Below are positions 13,383-21,597 of a DNA stretch of 64,000 bases, in pieces. Location of the stretch: contig NC_017167.1 of NCBI RefSeq assembly GCF_000219875.1, forward strand, positions 972,765 to 1,036,764, written 5' to 3'. The translations under genes and the position numbers were made by a program. How positions within the stretch are numbered: position 1 is the stretch's first letter; each line of letters opens with the position of its first letter. The notes under the pieces are model-generated. The model had not been told where the DNA came from and searched no databases. It saw only the letters and a program-made list of their open reading frames with translations. This DNA comes from Alicyclobacillus acidocaldarius subsp. acidocaldarius Tc-4-1 (GTDB lineage Bacteria; Bacillota; Bacilli; Alicyclobacillales; Alicyclobacillaceae).

Positions 13383-13895
13383 CTATGAGCGCACGTTGAG
13401 GCGGTCAAACACCGCCCGAAGGAACGACTGGGCGTCCGAGCCGTCCGAAGAGATGACGTTTCCGTCCATCACGACGGGGCCGGGTTCGAAGATGGCATGG
13501 CGGAAGAGGGGCTCGTGCGCTTGCACGACGCTCACGGGCGCCGTGAAGCGCAGTCCGCCCAGGATCCCTGCCGAAGCGAGGCACAACAGTCCTTGGCCGG
13601 AAGCGGCGAAGTAACCGCCCGTCGTTGAAAAGCGGCGCAGGTAGCGGTGCAGGCGCAGATCGCCCCAGCTGTCGGCTTCGTATAGGCCGCCTGGGATCAC
13701 GCAAAGGCCGGCGTCCGGCGGCACGGGTTCCTCGACGCCACCGTCCGCCTGGATGACGAGTCCCTCCGCCGTCTGGCAAGGGCGCCCGTCGAGCGTGATG
13801 ACGCGGGCGCGGCGATTCAACCGGCGAAGCCCTTCGAGAACCAGCGCTACGTCGCCCAGGCGAGACCATGGAAGTGCGACAAATACAGCTCTCAT
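13383..13895 (-). CDS. DJ-1/PfpI-like protein with altered nucleophile
   Basis: A 170-residue protein with the DJ-1/PfpI fold pattern: an N-terminal strand (RAVFVALPW), a central CVIPGG segment and the elbow region GGYFAASGQGLLCLASAG. In active members the elbow carries a cysteine (A-x-C-H-G-P). Here the aligned position appears to be serine or alanine, so hydrolase, chaperone or glyoxalase activity is doubtful. The start at 13895 has GAGAGGA upstream at slightly long spacing. It is divergent from pcrA. Confidence 0.65.
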   Translation of the reverse strand: MRAVFVALPWSRLGDVALVLEGLRRLNRRARVITLDGRPCQTAEGLVIQADGGVEEPVPPDAGLCVIPGGLYEADSWGDLRLHRYLRRFSTTGGYFAASGQGLLCLASAGILGGLRFTAPVSVVQAHEPLFRHAIFEPGPVVMDGNVISSDGSDAQSFLRAVFDRLNVRS

Positions 13896-14044
13896 GGCGA
13901 GGCTTGTCCTCTCGTTCCGATTGGAATCCATCGTAATCGTAACAGAATGGACGGGATCGCACATCCCCATTGGGGTTTCTCGATGGGCTGCGACGTGGTA
14001 GTCTCTAATCTTGCTGACGCCACGGTGTGGGAGGGACGGCCGTT

Positions 14045-16162
14045 GTGCTTGATGTGAAGGACATCCTACGTGGACTGAATCCCGAGCAGCGGGACGCCGT
14101 CACCACCACGAGCGGTCCGCTCCTCGTGGTGGCGGGGGCGGGAAGCGGCAAGACGAGCGTGCTCACGCGGCGCATCGCTTACCTCATCGCGCACGCTGGC
14201 GTGGCGGTGCACGAAATTCTCGCCATCACGTTTACGAACAAAGCGGCGCGCGAGATGAAGGCGCGCATTCGCGATCTCATCGGCCCTCGCGCGGACGATC
14301 TCTGGATGGGGACGTTTCACAGCATCTGTGTCCGCATTCTGAGGCGCGAGGCGGATAGGCTCGGGTACCAGCCGAATTTCACCATTCTCGACGCCGAAGA
14401 CCAGGAGGCCCTGGTCCAGCAGTGCTTGCTCGATCTCGGCTACGATCTCAAAACGCACGACGCCCGCTCCATCAAGCACCGCATCTCGCAATGGAAGAAC
14501 GAGGGCGCCACGCGCGCCGTCAACGAGTCCAACCCGTCGGATCTCATCGCGGATCGGGTGATGGAGCTCTACAATAAGCGCCTTTTCGCTGCGAATGCGA
14601 TGGACTTTGACGATCTCATCGGTCACACGGTCCGTCTCCTCGAGCAAAACGACGACCTGCGTGAAAAATATCAGGACAAGTTCCGGCATGTGCTCGTGGA
14701 CGAGTACCAGGACACAAACGGCATCCAGTTCCGCCTGCTTTGCCTTCTCTGTGCGAAGCACCGCAACCTGTGCGCGGTGGGGGATGCGGACCAGGCCATC
14801 TACGCCTGGCGCGGCGCGGACAGCGAGCACATGTTGCGGTTCGAGCGGGACTTTCCGGACGCGAAGATCGTGTTGCTCACGCGCAACTACCGCTCGACGC
14901 AGGAGATCCTGGACGCGGCGAACAGCGTGATTGCCCACAATCCGCGGAGGCGGCCGAAAGAGCTTCGCTCCACGCGCGGGCATGGCGACAAGCCCCTTGT
15001 CGTGCGGCTGCCCGACGGCGCGGCCGAAGCCCAATACGTGGCGGAGGCCATCGAGGAGCACGTGCGAAATGGGGGAAGGTACGAGGACTGCGCGGTGCTG
15101 TATCGGGCCAATGCGCAGTCGCGCGTCGTAGAGGAAAAGTTGCTTGAGCGCGCGATTCCCTACACCGTGGTGGGCGGGATGACCTTCTACGATCGGCGTG
15201 AGGTCAAAGACGTGCTGGCGTATCTGCGGGTCCTCGTCAATCCGCAGGACGAGATCTCGCTTCTTCGGATCATCAATCGTCCGAAGCGAGGGTTGGGCGA
15301 CACGGCGGTGGACAGGCTGCTGGAATTCGCGCACGCCGAGGGCATGAGCTTGTACGAGGCGCTTGCGCGCGGCGAGGAGGCTGGGCTGTCTGAGCGCGCC
15401 GCAGAGGCCGCGCGCCAGTTTCACGCCTCGCTGCAGGAACTTGCGCTCTGGATGGAGGGCATGGCCGTCTCGGAGTTTTTGGCGGAAGTCTTGCACGCCA
15501 CGCGCTACCGCGAGATGTACCTTGAGTCGGGAAAGAAGGAGGACCTCGCCCGCGTCGAGAACATCGATGAGCTGTTCAGCGTGACGAGATCGTTTGACGA
15601 GCGCCGGGGCGGGACGGTGGCGGAGTTCCTCGCGGAGGTGAGCCTGCTCTCGGATATCGACAAGGAGCGCCATCGCGGCAAAGGATCCGTCAGGTTGATG
15701 ACGCTCCACGCGAGTAAGGGGCTTGAGTTTCCTGTGGTGTTCCTCGTGGGCATGGAGGAGGGGCTTTTTCCCCACGCGCGGTCGCTCGACGATCCGATGC
15801 GCATCGAGGAGGAGCGCAACCTCTGCTACGTGGGCCTGACGCGCGCCATGGACAGGCTCGTGCTCACGCATGCCGCCTGGCGCACGCTGTACGGCCAGAC
15901 GGTGGCGCGCGAGCCGTCGCGATTCCTCGCCGAGATCCGCGAAGATCTCGTCGTGCATGTCGATCTCGCCGAGGCCCTGGAGCCGGAGGTTCTGCGTCCC
16001 GGCGATCGCGTGGTGCATCCGCAACATGGGCAGGGCATTGTGCTTTCCATCGAGTCGCACGCCGGAGAGGAACGCGTGCAAGTGATGTTCCATCCATCCA
16101 TAGGGATGAAATGGGTGTCGAAGAAAGGATTACGGACGGACGGCGCCGTCGTGGTACAATGA
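14045..16162 (+). CDS. pcrA: ATP-dependent DNA helicase PcrA (UvrD family)
   Basis: Superfamily 1 helicase of DNA repair and rolling-circle replication, 705 residues. Helicase motifs appear in order: AGAGSGKT (Walker A), FTNKAA, DEYQDTN (motif II), LTRNYRS (motif IV region), TLHASKGLEFPVVF (motif V), YVGLTRA (motif VI). The C-terminal tail (GDRVVHPQHGQGIVL) is the PcrA/UvrD RNA-polymerase-binding type. The GTG at 14045 is chosen for its spacing from GGGAGGG; a GTG at 14027 would sit upstream of that site. Confidence 0.95.
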   Translation: MLDVKDILRGLNPEQRDAVTTTSGPLLVVAGAGSGKTSVLTRRIAYLIAHAGVAVHEILAITFTNKAAREMKARIRDLIGPRADDLWMGTFHSICVRILRREADRLGYQPNFTILDAEDQEALVQQCLLDLGYDLKTHDARSIKHRISQWKNEGATRAVNESNPSDLIADRVMELYNKRLFAANAMDFDDLIGHTVRLLEQNDDLREKYQDKFRHVLVDEYQDTNGIQFRLLCLLCAKHRNLCAVGDADQAIYAWRGADSEHMLRFERDFPDAKIVLLTRNYRSTQEILDAANSVIAHNPRRRPKELRSTRGHGDKPLVVRLPDGAAEAQYVAEAIEEHVRNGGRYEDCAVLYRANAQSRVVEEKLLERAIPYTVVGGMTFYDRREVKDVLAYLRVLVNPQDEISLLRIINRPKRGLGDTAVDRLLEFAHAEGMSLYEALARGEEAGLSERAAEAARQFHASLQELALWMEGMAVSEFLAEVLHATRYREMYLESGKKEDLARVENIDELFSVTRSFDERRGGTVAEFLAEVSLLSDIDKERHRGKGSVRLMTLHASKGLEFPVVFLVGMEEGLFPHARSLDDPMRIEEERNLCYVGLTRAMDRLVLTHAAWRTLYGQTVAREPSRFLAEIREDLVVHVDLAEALEPEVLRPGDRVVHPQHGQGIVLSIESHAGEERVQVMFHPSIGMKWVSKKGLRTDGAVVVQ

Positions 16163-16214
16163 GACGAGCGCATCTGCGCCGCTGGATTCGCCATCACAGG
16201 GGGCTACCGCTTTG

Positions 16215-16697
16215 ATGTACTGGATCATCGTCCTCAGTGTGCTCGCAGCGTTGATCGCAGCATACACCGGCTTTTACTTCTGGGCGCGCAAGCGCCAGCG
16301 CCAATTTGACGAGCAGTTTTTGGCGCACAAGCAGCGCTTCGAAGTGTTCGTTCTTTCGAAGCGGCGCGTCCGTGAACGCGGCAAGCAGGGCATCGCGCGC
16401 TTCGTGCCGCTCACCACGTACCAGGTGGTGGGACGCGTCACGCTGGGGCAGACCATGAAGGGCCTGCACGTGCATCGGACGGCGAACGTGACGTTCCGCA
16501 CGACCAAAGAGGAGTACGACAAAATCGAGGTCAACCGGAAATACCGCATGGACATCGCGGGCGACTTCATTGGCAATGTAGTAGGGGAGGTCACCAATAA
16601 GCGCCGGCGCGAGCTCGAAAGGAAGCGCCAGGAAGAAACGGCGAGTCGGGGAAAGGGCATTCGGTGGTTCTCGTTCGCGCGGCGCAAGCCGGACTGA
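16215..16697 (+). CDS. Membrane-anchored basic hypothetical protein
   Basis: A 160-residue protein with an N-terminal membrane helix (MYWIIVLSVLAALIAAYTGF), then a strongly basic cytoplasmic part with a coiled-coil-like C-terminus (NKRRRELERKRQEE). The start is ATG 16215 or the TTG just before it, behind a GGGGG site. It follows pcrA by about 50 bases. No family was recognised. Confidence 0.6.
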   Translation: MYWIIVLSVLAALIAAYTGFYFWARKRQRQFDEQFLAHKQRFEVFVLSKRRVRERGKQGIARFVPLTTYQVVGRVTLGQTMKGLHVHRTANVTFRTTKEEYDKIEVNRKYRMDIAGDFIGNVVGEVTNKRRRELERKRQEETASRGKGIRWFSFARRKPD

Positions 16698-16732
16698 GCC
16701 GCCGCGCAATTGGGCGGGCACTTGCATAGTGT

Positions 16733-16763
16733 GATGTCGACATCTCCAAGGGAGGTCGACATC
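16733..16763 (+). promoter_or_regulatory. Palindrome with the Shine-Dalgarno in its loop
   Basis: GATGTCGACATC (16733-16744) is a perfect palindrome. Its half GTCGACATC recurs at 16755-16763, immediately before the acetyltransferase start. In RNA, GATGTCGAC (16733-16741) can pair with the second copy and hold AAGGGAGG in the 13-nt loop. This could be an operator or an RNA element; neither is proven. Confidence 0.4.
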
Positions 16764-17351
16764 ATGCCGAATCGAAACCGCCCCCGCCGCGCGGGCCCCA
16801 AGCGTTCGCGCGCGCGTTCCAACGCACACGCCCGAGGGCGCCGGAACCCGGCTCATCCGCCTGGCACCGAAGAGGTTCGTTATCGCCCTCGCCGTCCCGA
16901 AGACGACGACTGGATTGTGCAACTCGCCCGCCGGGAATTGGGCGACGTGCACGAGCAGGCGTTTGGTGAGCCCTTTCCCGAGGCGGAGTTGCGCCAGTAC
17001 CTTCAGTCGGGCATGCCGACGGTCGTGATCGAACGAAACGGGAGGCCCGTGGGATTCTATTCGTACCTGCCCAGTGCGGAAGGGAAAGTGCATGTGAGTG
17101 CGCTGGTGATTGACTCGAAGTTTCAGCGCAAGGGCATCGGCCGAAGGGCGATGGAGAACCTGGAGGCCGAGGCCAAGCGCATGGGGGCGCACACGCTCGA
17201 GGTGTTTATCCAGGACGTGAATCCGAAGAGCCTCGCGTTCGCCAAGCAGCTGGGCTTCCGCGAAGTGGCGCGCATGGAGCCGAGGACTCTCGTCTTGTGG
17301 AAAGTCATCTCTTCGGGACCCGTCCTTCCGCCTGTGGCCATGCCGTTCTGA
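16764..17351 (+). CDS. GNAT-family N-acetyltransferase with Arg-rich N-terminal tail
   Basis: Predicted acetyl-CoA-dependent N-acetyltransferase, 195 residues. The first 40 or so residues are very rich in Arg, Pro and His (NRPRRAGPKRSRAR) and look disordered. The GNAT domain follows, with the acetyl-CoA-binding motif V..KFQRKGIGRRAM and a C-terminal N..S..FA.QLGF motif. The start follows AAGGGAGG. The basic tail could bind nucleic acid or ribosomes (inference). The substrate is unknown. Confidence 0.8.
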   Translation: MPNRNRPRRAGPKRSRARSNAHARGRRNPAHPPGTEEVRYRPRRPEDDDWIVQLARRELGDVHEQAFGEPFPEAELRQYLQSGMPTVVIERNGRPVGFYSYLPSAEGKVHVSALVIDSKFQRKGIGRRAMENLEAEAKRMGAHTLEVFIQDVNPKSLAFAKQLGFREVARMEPRTLVLWKVISSGPVLPPVAMPF

Positions 17352-17439
17352 TCCGACGATACCCAGCTTCGCTTGGACAGGTGGGTTGCATCGCGGTCGC
17401 GTGTGCGCGTATGCTAAAAGCGTATTGGAGGGATGGATC

Positions 17440-17685
17440 ATGATGAGCGACGTGACCTCCACAGAAGCGCGCATTCGCGAAGCGATTGAGTCCATTCGCG
17501 AAGCCATCCAGCAGGATGGCGGCGATGTGGAATTTGTGTCGTACGACGACTTGTCGAAGACCGTCTACGTCTCGCTTCAGGGCGCCTGCGTGGGTTGCCC
17601 GGCGAGCGTCATGACGTTGAAGATGGGGATTGAGCGCGCGGTCAAGAAGGTAGCGCCGGATGTGGAATACGTCGAAGCCGTCTGA
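17440..17685 (+). CDS. NifU C-terminal-domain (Nfu-type) Fe-S protein
   Basis: An 81-residue Nfu-domain protein. Such proteins carry a labile 4Fe-4S cluster at a dimer interface and pass it to target enzymes. The CxxC motif is in GACVGCPAS. The length fits stand-alone YutI-type Nfu proteins. The start at 17440 follows TTGGAGGGATGGATC. It complements the Suf cluster about 22 kb downstream. A terminator follows. Confidence 0.85.
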   Translation: MMSDVTSTEARIREAIESIREAIQQDGGDVEFVSYDDLSKTVYVSLQGACVGCPASVMTLKMGIERAVKKVAPDVEYVEAV

Positions 17686-17710
17686 GACCGCGCCGTGGCC
17701 CGAATGGGCG

Positions 17711-17735
17711 CCGCCCGGTCAAGGGCGGTTTTTTT
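17711..17735 (+). terminator. Rho-independent terminator after the Nfu gene
   Basis: CCGCCC and GGGCGG enclose a 6-nt loop and are followed by seven Ts. Confidence 0.85.
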
Positions 17736-17760
17736 GTACCGCGGGCAGATGGGATACAAT
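17731..17760 (+). promoter_or_regulatory. Candidate promoter of the pseudouridine synthase operon
   Basis: A -10 TACAAT at 17755-17760 stands 18 bases after a weak -35 (TTTTTG at 17731) that overlaps the T-run of the terminator. Confidence 0.35.
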
Positions 17761-17781
17761 GGATGACAAGAGGATTCGGAC

Positions 17782-18726
17782 ATGGACGTGCGTGTGAACC
17801 CAGGGGGAATTTCGATCTCCCTGCCGAAGCCCCCTCGGCCGATGCCTTGGGTGGAGGCGCTCTCCCAGGCGCTGCATGTCCCGCAGTCGCACGTTCGGCA
17901 TCTGCTTCGGCAGGGGGCCGTTCGCGTGCGGGGCAGCGCACCGGGCCATCTCGAGATGTGGGATCGACCCACGCAGGTGTGGATCGACGAAAAGCTACAT
18001 CCTGTCGACGTGGCGCCCGCCACGCTGCCGCCGGTTCAAGTATTCTACAATGATTCCAGTCTTTTAGTCGTGGACAAGCCTGCGAATTTGCTCGTCCACA
18101 GCGACGGAAGCGGCGCGCCGACGCTCGACGCGTGCGTGCAGCGATTCCTGAACGAGGAAGGGGCGGGACGCGCGTATCACGTGCACCGGCTGGACCGCGG
18201 CACCACGGGTTGCGTGCTCTACGCGAAGCATGGACTCATGCTTCGCGCGATGGACGCGGAGCTTGCCGCCGGGCGGGTGCGGCGCACCTATCTCGCCGTC
18301 GCGTGCGGGGCTCGCATTCGACCAGGGGTGGTGTCCGCGCCCATTGGACGAGATCGCCACGTGTCGGGCCGATACCGCGTGTCGCGGACGGGCAAGGCAG
18401 CGCACACCCATGTGGACGTGTTGGACGAGGCCATTCAGGGCGGCGTGCGGTGGACGCTCGTCAGGCTTCGCCTGGAGACGGGGCGCAGACATCAGATCCG
18501 CGTTCACCTGTCGGCGATGGGAGCGCCCGTAGTCGGCGATACACTGTACGGCGGGGCGCCGCATCCGGCGCTTCCGCCAGGCCAACTCGCGTTGCACGCC
18601 GCGCGGCTCCAATTTTGCCACCCCTATACGGGGGAGGACGTCGAGGTGCACGCTCCCCTGCCGCCGGCATGGGAGGCGCTCGTCGCCGCCGTGGGCCTTT
18701 CGCTCGACTGCCTCAAAAGGGAGTGA
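17782..18726 (+). CDS. RluA-family pseudouridine synthase
   Basis: Converts uridine to pseudouridine in rRNA or tRNA. The 314-residue protein has an N-terminal S4-like region (SHVRHLLRQGAVRVRG) and a catalytic domain. The catalytic aspartate lies in HRLDRGTTG, and GRRHQIRVHL is also typical of the family. The target RNA position is not predictable. ATG 17782 follows AAGAGGA. It is first in a three-gene cluster with a YihY protein and folB. Confidence 0.9.
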   Translation: MDVRVNPGGISISLPKPPRPMPWVEALSQALHVPQSHVRHLLRQGAVRVRGSAPGHLEMWDRPTQVWIDEKLHPVDVAPATLPPVQVFYNDSSLLVVDKPANLLVHSDGSGAPTLDACVQRFLNEEGAGRAYHVHRLDRGTTGCVLYAKHGLMLRAMDAELAAGRVRRTYLAVACGARIRPGVVSAPIGRDRHVSGRYRVSRTGKAAHTHVDVLDEAIQGGVRWTLVRLRLETGRRHQIRVHLSAMGAPVVGDTLYGGAPHPALPPGQLALHAARLQFCHPYTGEDVEVHAPLPPAWEALVAAVGLSLDCLKRE

Positions 18727-18730
18727 CGTT

Positions 18731-19588
18731 GTGCGAACCCGCTTTCAACAGGCCCAGGCATTCGCGCGCCGGCTCGGCGCGAATTGCTTGGCGCACGATA
18801 TCACGTCGCTCGCCGCCCAGATTTCGTTCTATGCGATGTTCTCGCTTCTTCCGCTCCTCGTTCTCGTGATGTACGGGGCGAGCCTCGTGGTACCGCATCG
18901 CATCATTGTAGAGATGGTGCTCGGCGCGCTCAGGCCCTACTATCCTGACCTGCAAAACGCGAATCAGATGCTGGAGAATAGTCTCAACAAGCTGAGCGAC
19001 ATCGGCGCCCGCGCTGGTTTCGTGAGCTTCCTTTCCTTGGCGTGGTCCGCCACCAGCGCGCTCATCGCGGTCCAGCAGGCGCTCGACCGCATCTTCGAGG
19101 TGGGCGTACCGCGGTCATTCCTGGCCCGCCGCGCCATCGCAGCGCTCTTCCTCGTGGCGCTGGTCATCGTGGCCGTGGTGTCCGCGCTTGCGATGGCCAT
19201 CTACCCGTGGGTCGTGCATCACATTCCGGCGGGCACGTGGCTCGTGACCGCGTTCACCCGTTTTTCGGGCGTCACACGCGTGCTCTACCCCTTGTCGCTC
19301 TTTGTCACCTGCTTCGTCGTGTACCGGTACCTCCCGTCGAGGCGGGTCAACCTCAACTGCACCATCCTGGGAGCACTGGCCGCCACGGTCCTGCTCGATC
19401 TCGCGAGGTTGCTCTTCGTCGTGTACGCGGCGCACGCCGTGACCTATCACGCGGTGTACGGCGGGTTGACGGTGGTGATTCTGCTTATCTTCTGGATGTA
19501 CATTGCGCTCATCATTCTGCTGTTGAGTGCCGAGATTGCGTGGCTGCTCGAGCAGGCGGGGGGAGATCCGGGAGGTGCTGAGCCATGA
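18731..19588 (+). CDS. YihY/UPF0761 family membrane protein
   Basis: A 285-residue polytopic membrane protein of the YihY/BrkB family, once misnamed ribonuclease BN. The family motif region (AAQISFYAMFSLLPLLV) is near the N-terminus, about six hydrophobic segments follow, and the conserved YG....VI...W.Y segment is near the end (YHAVYGGLTVVILLIFWMY). Its function is unknown in general. The GTG start lies five bases after the preceding stop, and the stop overlaps folB. Confidence 0.9.
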   Translation: MRTRFQQAQAFARRLGANCLAHDITSLAAQISFYAMFSLLPLLVLVMYGASLVVPHRIIVEMVLGALRPYYPDLQNANQMLENSLNKLSDIGARAGFVSFLSLAWSATSALIAVQQALDRIFEVGVPRSFLARRAIAALFLVALVIVAVVSALAMAIYPWVVHHIPAGTWLVTAFTRFSGVTRVLYPLSLFVTCFVVYRYLPSRRVNLNCTILGALAATVLLDLARLLFVVYAAHAVTYHAVYGGLTVVILLIFWMYIALIILLLSAEIAWLLEQAGGDPGGAEP

Positions 19589-19971
19589 CCCATGCGTTTG
19601 ATGGCGCGTTTCCCGACCAGCTGAGTCTGGTCGGCATGGTTTTCTATGCGTATCACGGCGTGTATCCCGAGGAGCGGAAACTCGGCCAGCGCTTCACCGT
19701 GGACGTCCACATGCACGGCGACTTTCGCCGCGCCGGGGAGGAGGACGATCTCGACTACGCCGTCAATTACGCCGCGGTGTACGACGTGGTGCGCGCGGCC
19801 GTCGAGGGGGAGCCTGTGCGGCTCATCGAGGCGCTGGCGGAGCGCATCGCGCGCCGAGTGCTCGCCGCCTTCCCCCTGGTGGGCGCCGTCGAGGTTGCCG
19901 TCGAAAAGCCGGGAGCGCCCGTGCCGGGGCCGATGGAAACCGTGCGCGCGGTGGTGCGCCGAACGCGCTAG
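19585..19971 (+). CDS. folB: Dihydroneopterin aldolase
   Basis: Folate pathway enzyme that cleaves 7,8-dihydroneopterin to 6-hydroxymethyl-dihydropterin and glycolaldehyde. The 128-residue length is typical. Visible are GMVFYAYHGVYPEERKLGQ with the catalytic-region Tyr and Glu, RLIEALAERIA and VEVAVEKPGAPV. Its ATG overlaps the YihY stop (ATGA). The partner folE lies about 12 kb away, so the folate genes are scattered here. Confidence 0.92.
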   Translation: MTHAFDGAFPDQLSLVGMVFYAYHGVYPEERKLGQRFTVDVHMHGDFRRAGEEDDLDYAVNYAAVYDVVRAAVEGEPVRLIEALAERIARRVLAAFPLVGAVEVAVEKPGAPVPGPMETVRAVVRRTR

Positions 19972-19974
19972 GGA

Positions 19975-21030
19975 CTACGCCATGCGCCGATATAGGTGCG
20001 TCGCGTAATAGAAGAGAATCGGGGTCACGCCGAAGCGATAGATCCGCCGGCGCGAGGCGGCAAGGTGCGCGGCGGATCGCGTCTTGGGATCCGAAAGATA
20101 CATGCCCATGAGCCCGTGGACGACATACCGGTGAATGATGCCGCCCGGGATGTCCTCGGTTCGCTCTACGCCTTCGGCGGCGAATTGCTCGATCCGCTCC
20201 CAGGCACGCGCCGGATCCCGGTAACAGGCGACAAAGTTGAAGTCCCCGCGCGCCTCGTCCTCGAGGGCGTCGATCCAGTAGTCGAGCAGGATGTGCAGGC
20301 CGCAGATGTAAGGGAAATATTGATGGTGGAGTTTTTGTACGTCGGCCGGCGTGATGGGTTCGGTGGCGGCCAGAAACAGGGCAAACATGCCCAGGGTCGA
20401 TCCGGTGGCGGCCGCCCACTCGTGCCAGGCGACGCCTGGGTACCCGGCGAGATGCTGCCGGGACCAGTTCAGGAGCCGGTGTTCGCGTTCTTCGACCGGG
20501 GCGTGCTTATGCTCCTGCAGCTCGCTGTACCGCCGGGCATACCAGTCCACCTGAGATTCCACCGCGCGGTAATGCGGGAGCTGTTCCAACGCTTGCTGGC
20601 AGGTTCGGACGAGCGATTCGAGATATCCGCCGTCCTCCCGGTAGGCGTAATGTCGATAGTAGTCCGAAGGGGGTGTGCCGGGATGGACGGCGTCCTGAAG
20701 GCTCCGATGAAGGAGCTGAAAGGCGACGGGATCGCAGATGCCGGCGCGATCGCACAGGTTGTCCAGGTAGTCGCTGATGGTCTGGAGCGACACGATGGCC
20801 TGGACGAGGTTGGGCATATGTTTCGGGTTCGCGGCCGCGTAGACGGCCCCTCCGTCGGCGTGGAACTGCTTATCTCGCAGGCTGGCGAGCGCCTGTTCGC
20901 GCAGGAGTTCGTCCGGGATGGCCTCCGCTCGCGCGCGCCATCTGGCGAGCTCGGCGCGCACGAGCGGCATCACGCGGCGAAACAGCCTGTAGAGAAATTG
21001 GCTATGGGTGAGTTTGGAGCCGTTTGGCAT
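19975..21030 (-). CDS. DUF2600 terpene synthase (tetraprenyl-beta-curcumene synthase type)
   Basis: A 351-residue protein of the YtpB/DUF2600 family. Bacillus members cyclise heptaprenyl diphosphate to tetraprenyl-beta-curcumene, a precursor of C35 sesquarterpenes. The aspartate-rich region DYLDNLCDRAG and the second acidic segment LLDYWIDALEDEARGD are visible. The exact product is an inference. ATG 21030 follows ACGGAGGATG. A small Pro/His-rich gene lies just upstream on the same strand. Confidence 0.85.
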   Translation of the reverse strand: MPNGSKLTHSQFLYRLFRRVMPLVRAELARWRARAEAIPDELLREQALASLRDKQFHADGGAVYAAANPKHMPNLVQAIVSLQTISDYLDNLCDRAGICDPVAFQLLHRSLQDAVHPGTPPSDYYRHYAYREDGGYLESLVRTCQQALEQLPHYRAVESQVDWYARRYSELQEHKHAPVEEREHRLLNWSRQHLAGYPGVAWHEWAAATGSTLGMFALFLAATEPITPADVQKLHHQYFPYICGLHILLDYWIDALEDEARGDFNFVACYRDPARAWERIEQFAAEGVERTEDIPGGIIHRYVVHGLMGMYLSDPKTRSAAHLAASRRRIYRFGVTPILFYYATHLYRRMA

Positions 21031-21055
21031 CCTTCATCCTCCGTTCCGGGGCGCC

Positions 21056-21427
21056 TTACCTGCGGTCAAACAGTTCCAGGAGCTGCTGAAACCATCCTGC
21101 GCCTCCTCCGCTTCCTATCGTACCCGAAGTCTCCGATTTTACGCTCGCGCCATTCTGGGGCGCAGGCGTCGAGGACTGTGGCGGCGATGGGGGCTGCTGC
21201 GCGGTGTTCGGCGCGTACGGAGAAAACGGGATTGCGTGATGATGCACCGGCCAGTGCGCGGGATGGTACGGGTGGAGCGGCGCATGATACAGCGGCGGCG
21301 TGGCCGGCGGAATGAGGCCCCTGCGTTTCATGCCGTGATGGAGCATGGTGAAGAGCGTGCGCACCTTCTCGTCCTGGGCGATGTTGAACGCGAGCCCGCC
21401 GAACTTGATGAAGGAATCGAGTTTCAC
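21056..21427 (-). CDS. Small Pro/His-rich hypothetical protein
   Basis: A 123-residue protein. A structured N-terminal part (FGGLAFNIAQDEKVRTLFTM) is followed by a low-complexity Pro/His/Ala region and a short amphipathic C-terminus (AGWFQQLLELFDRR). The GTG at 21427 has GGAGGTG at good spacing; the GTG at 21436 is too close to it. It probably forms an operon with the terpene synthase. No family was recognised; spore coats often contain such His/Pro-rich proteins, but this is only a hint. Confidence 0.5.
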   Translation of the reverse strand: MKLDSFIKFGGLAFNIAQDEKVRTLFTMLHHGMKRRGLIPPATPPLYHAPLHPYHPAHWPVHHHAIPFSPYAPNTAQQPPSPPQSSTPAPQNGASVKSETSGTIGSGGGAGWFQQLLELFDRR

Positions 21428-21597
21428 GTCGATCACCTCCCGCGGTCATCCCGATCCTATTCCGCGGGCACGCCGCGCGATGGCGGCGTTTACCGGGTAT
21501 TGAACTGGAAACGCGCGGGCAGGTGTGGGCCATCGTGCAGATGGCGAGGATTTCACGTATCATGGTTGGAGAACTTCAGCGAGAGAGGAGAGCCGCG

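Noticed and set aside
14066-16093. Minus-strand open frame of 675 codons opposite pcrA
   Set aside because: Shadow frame; all helicase motifs are on the plus strand.
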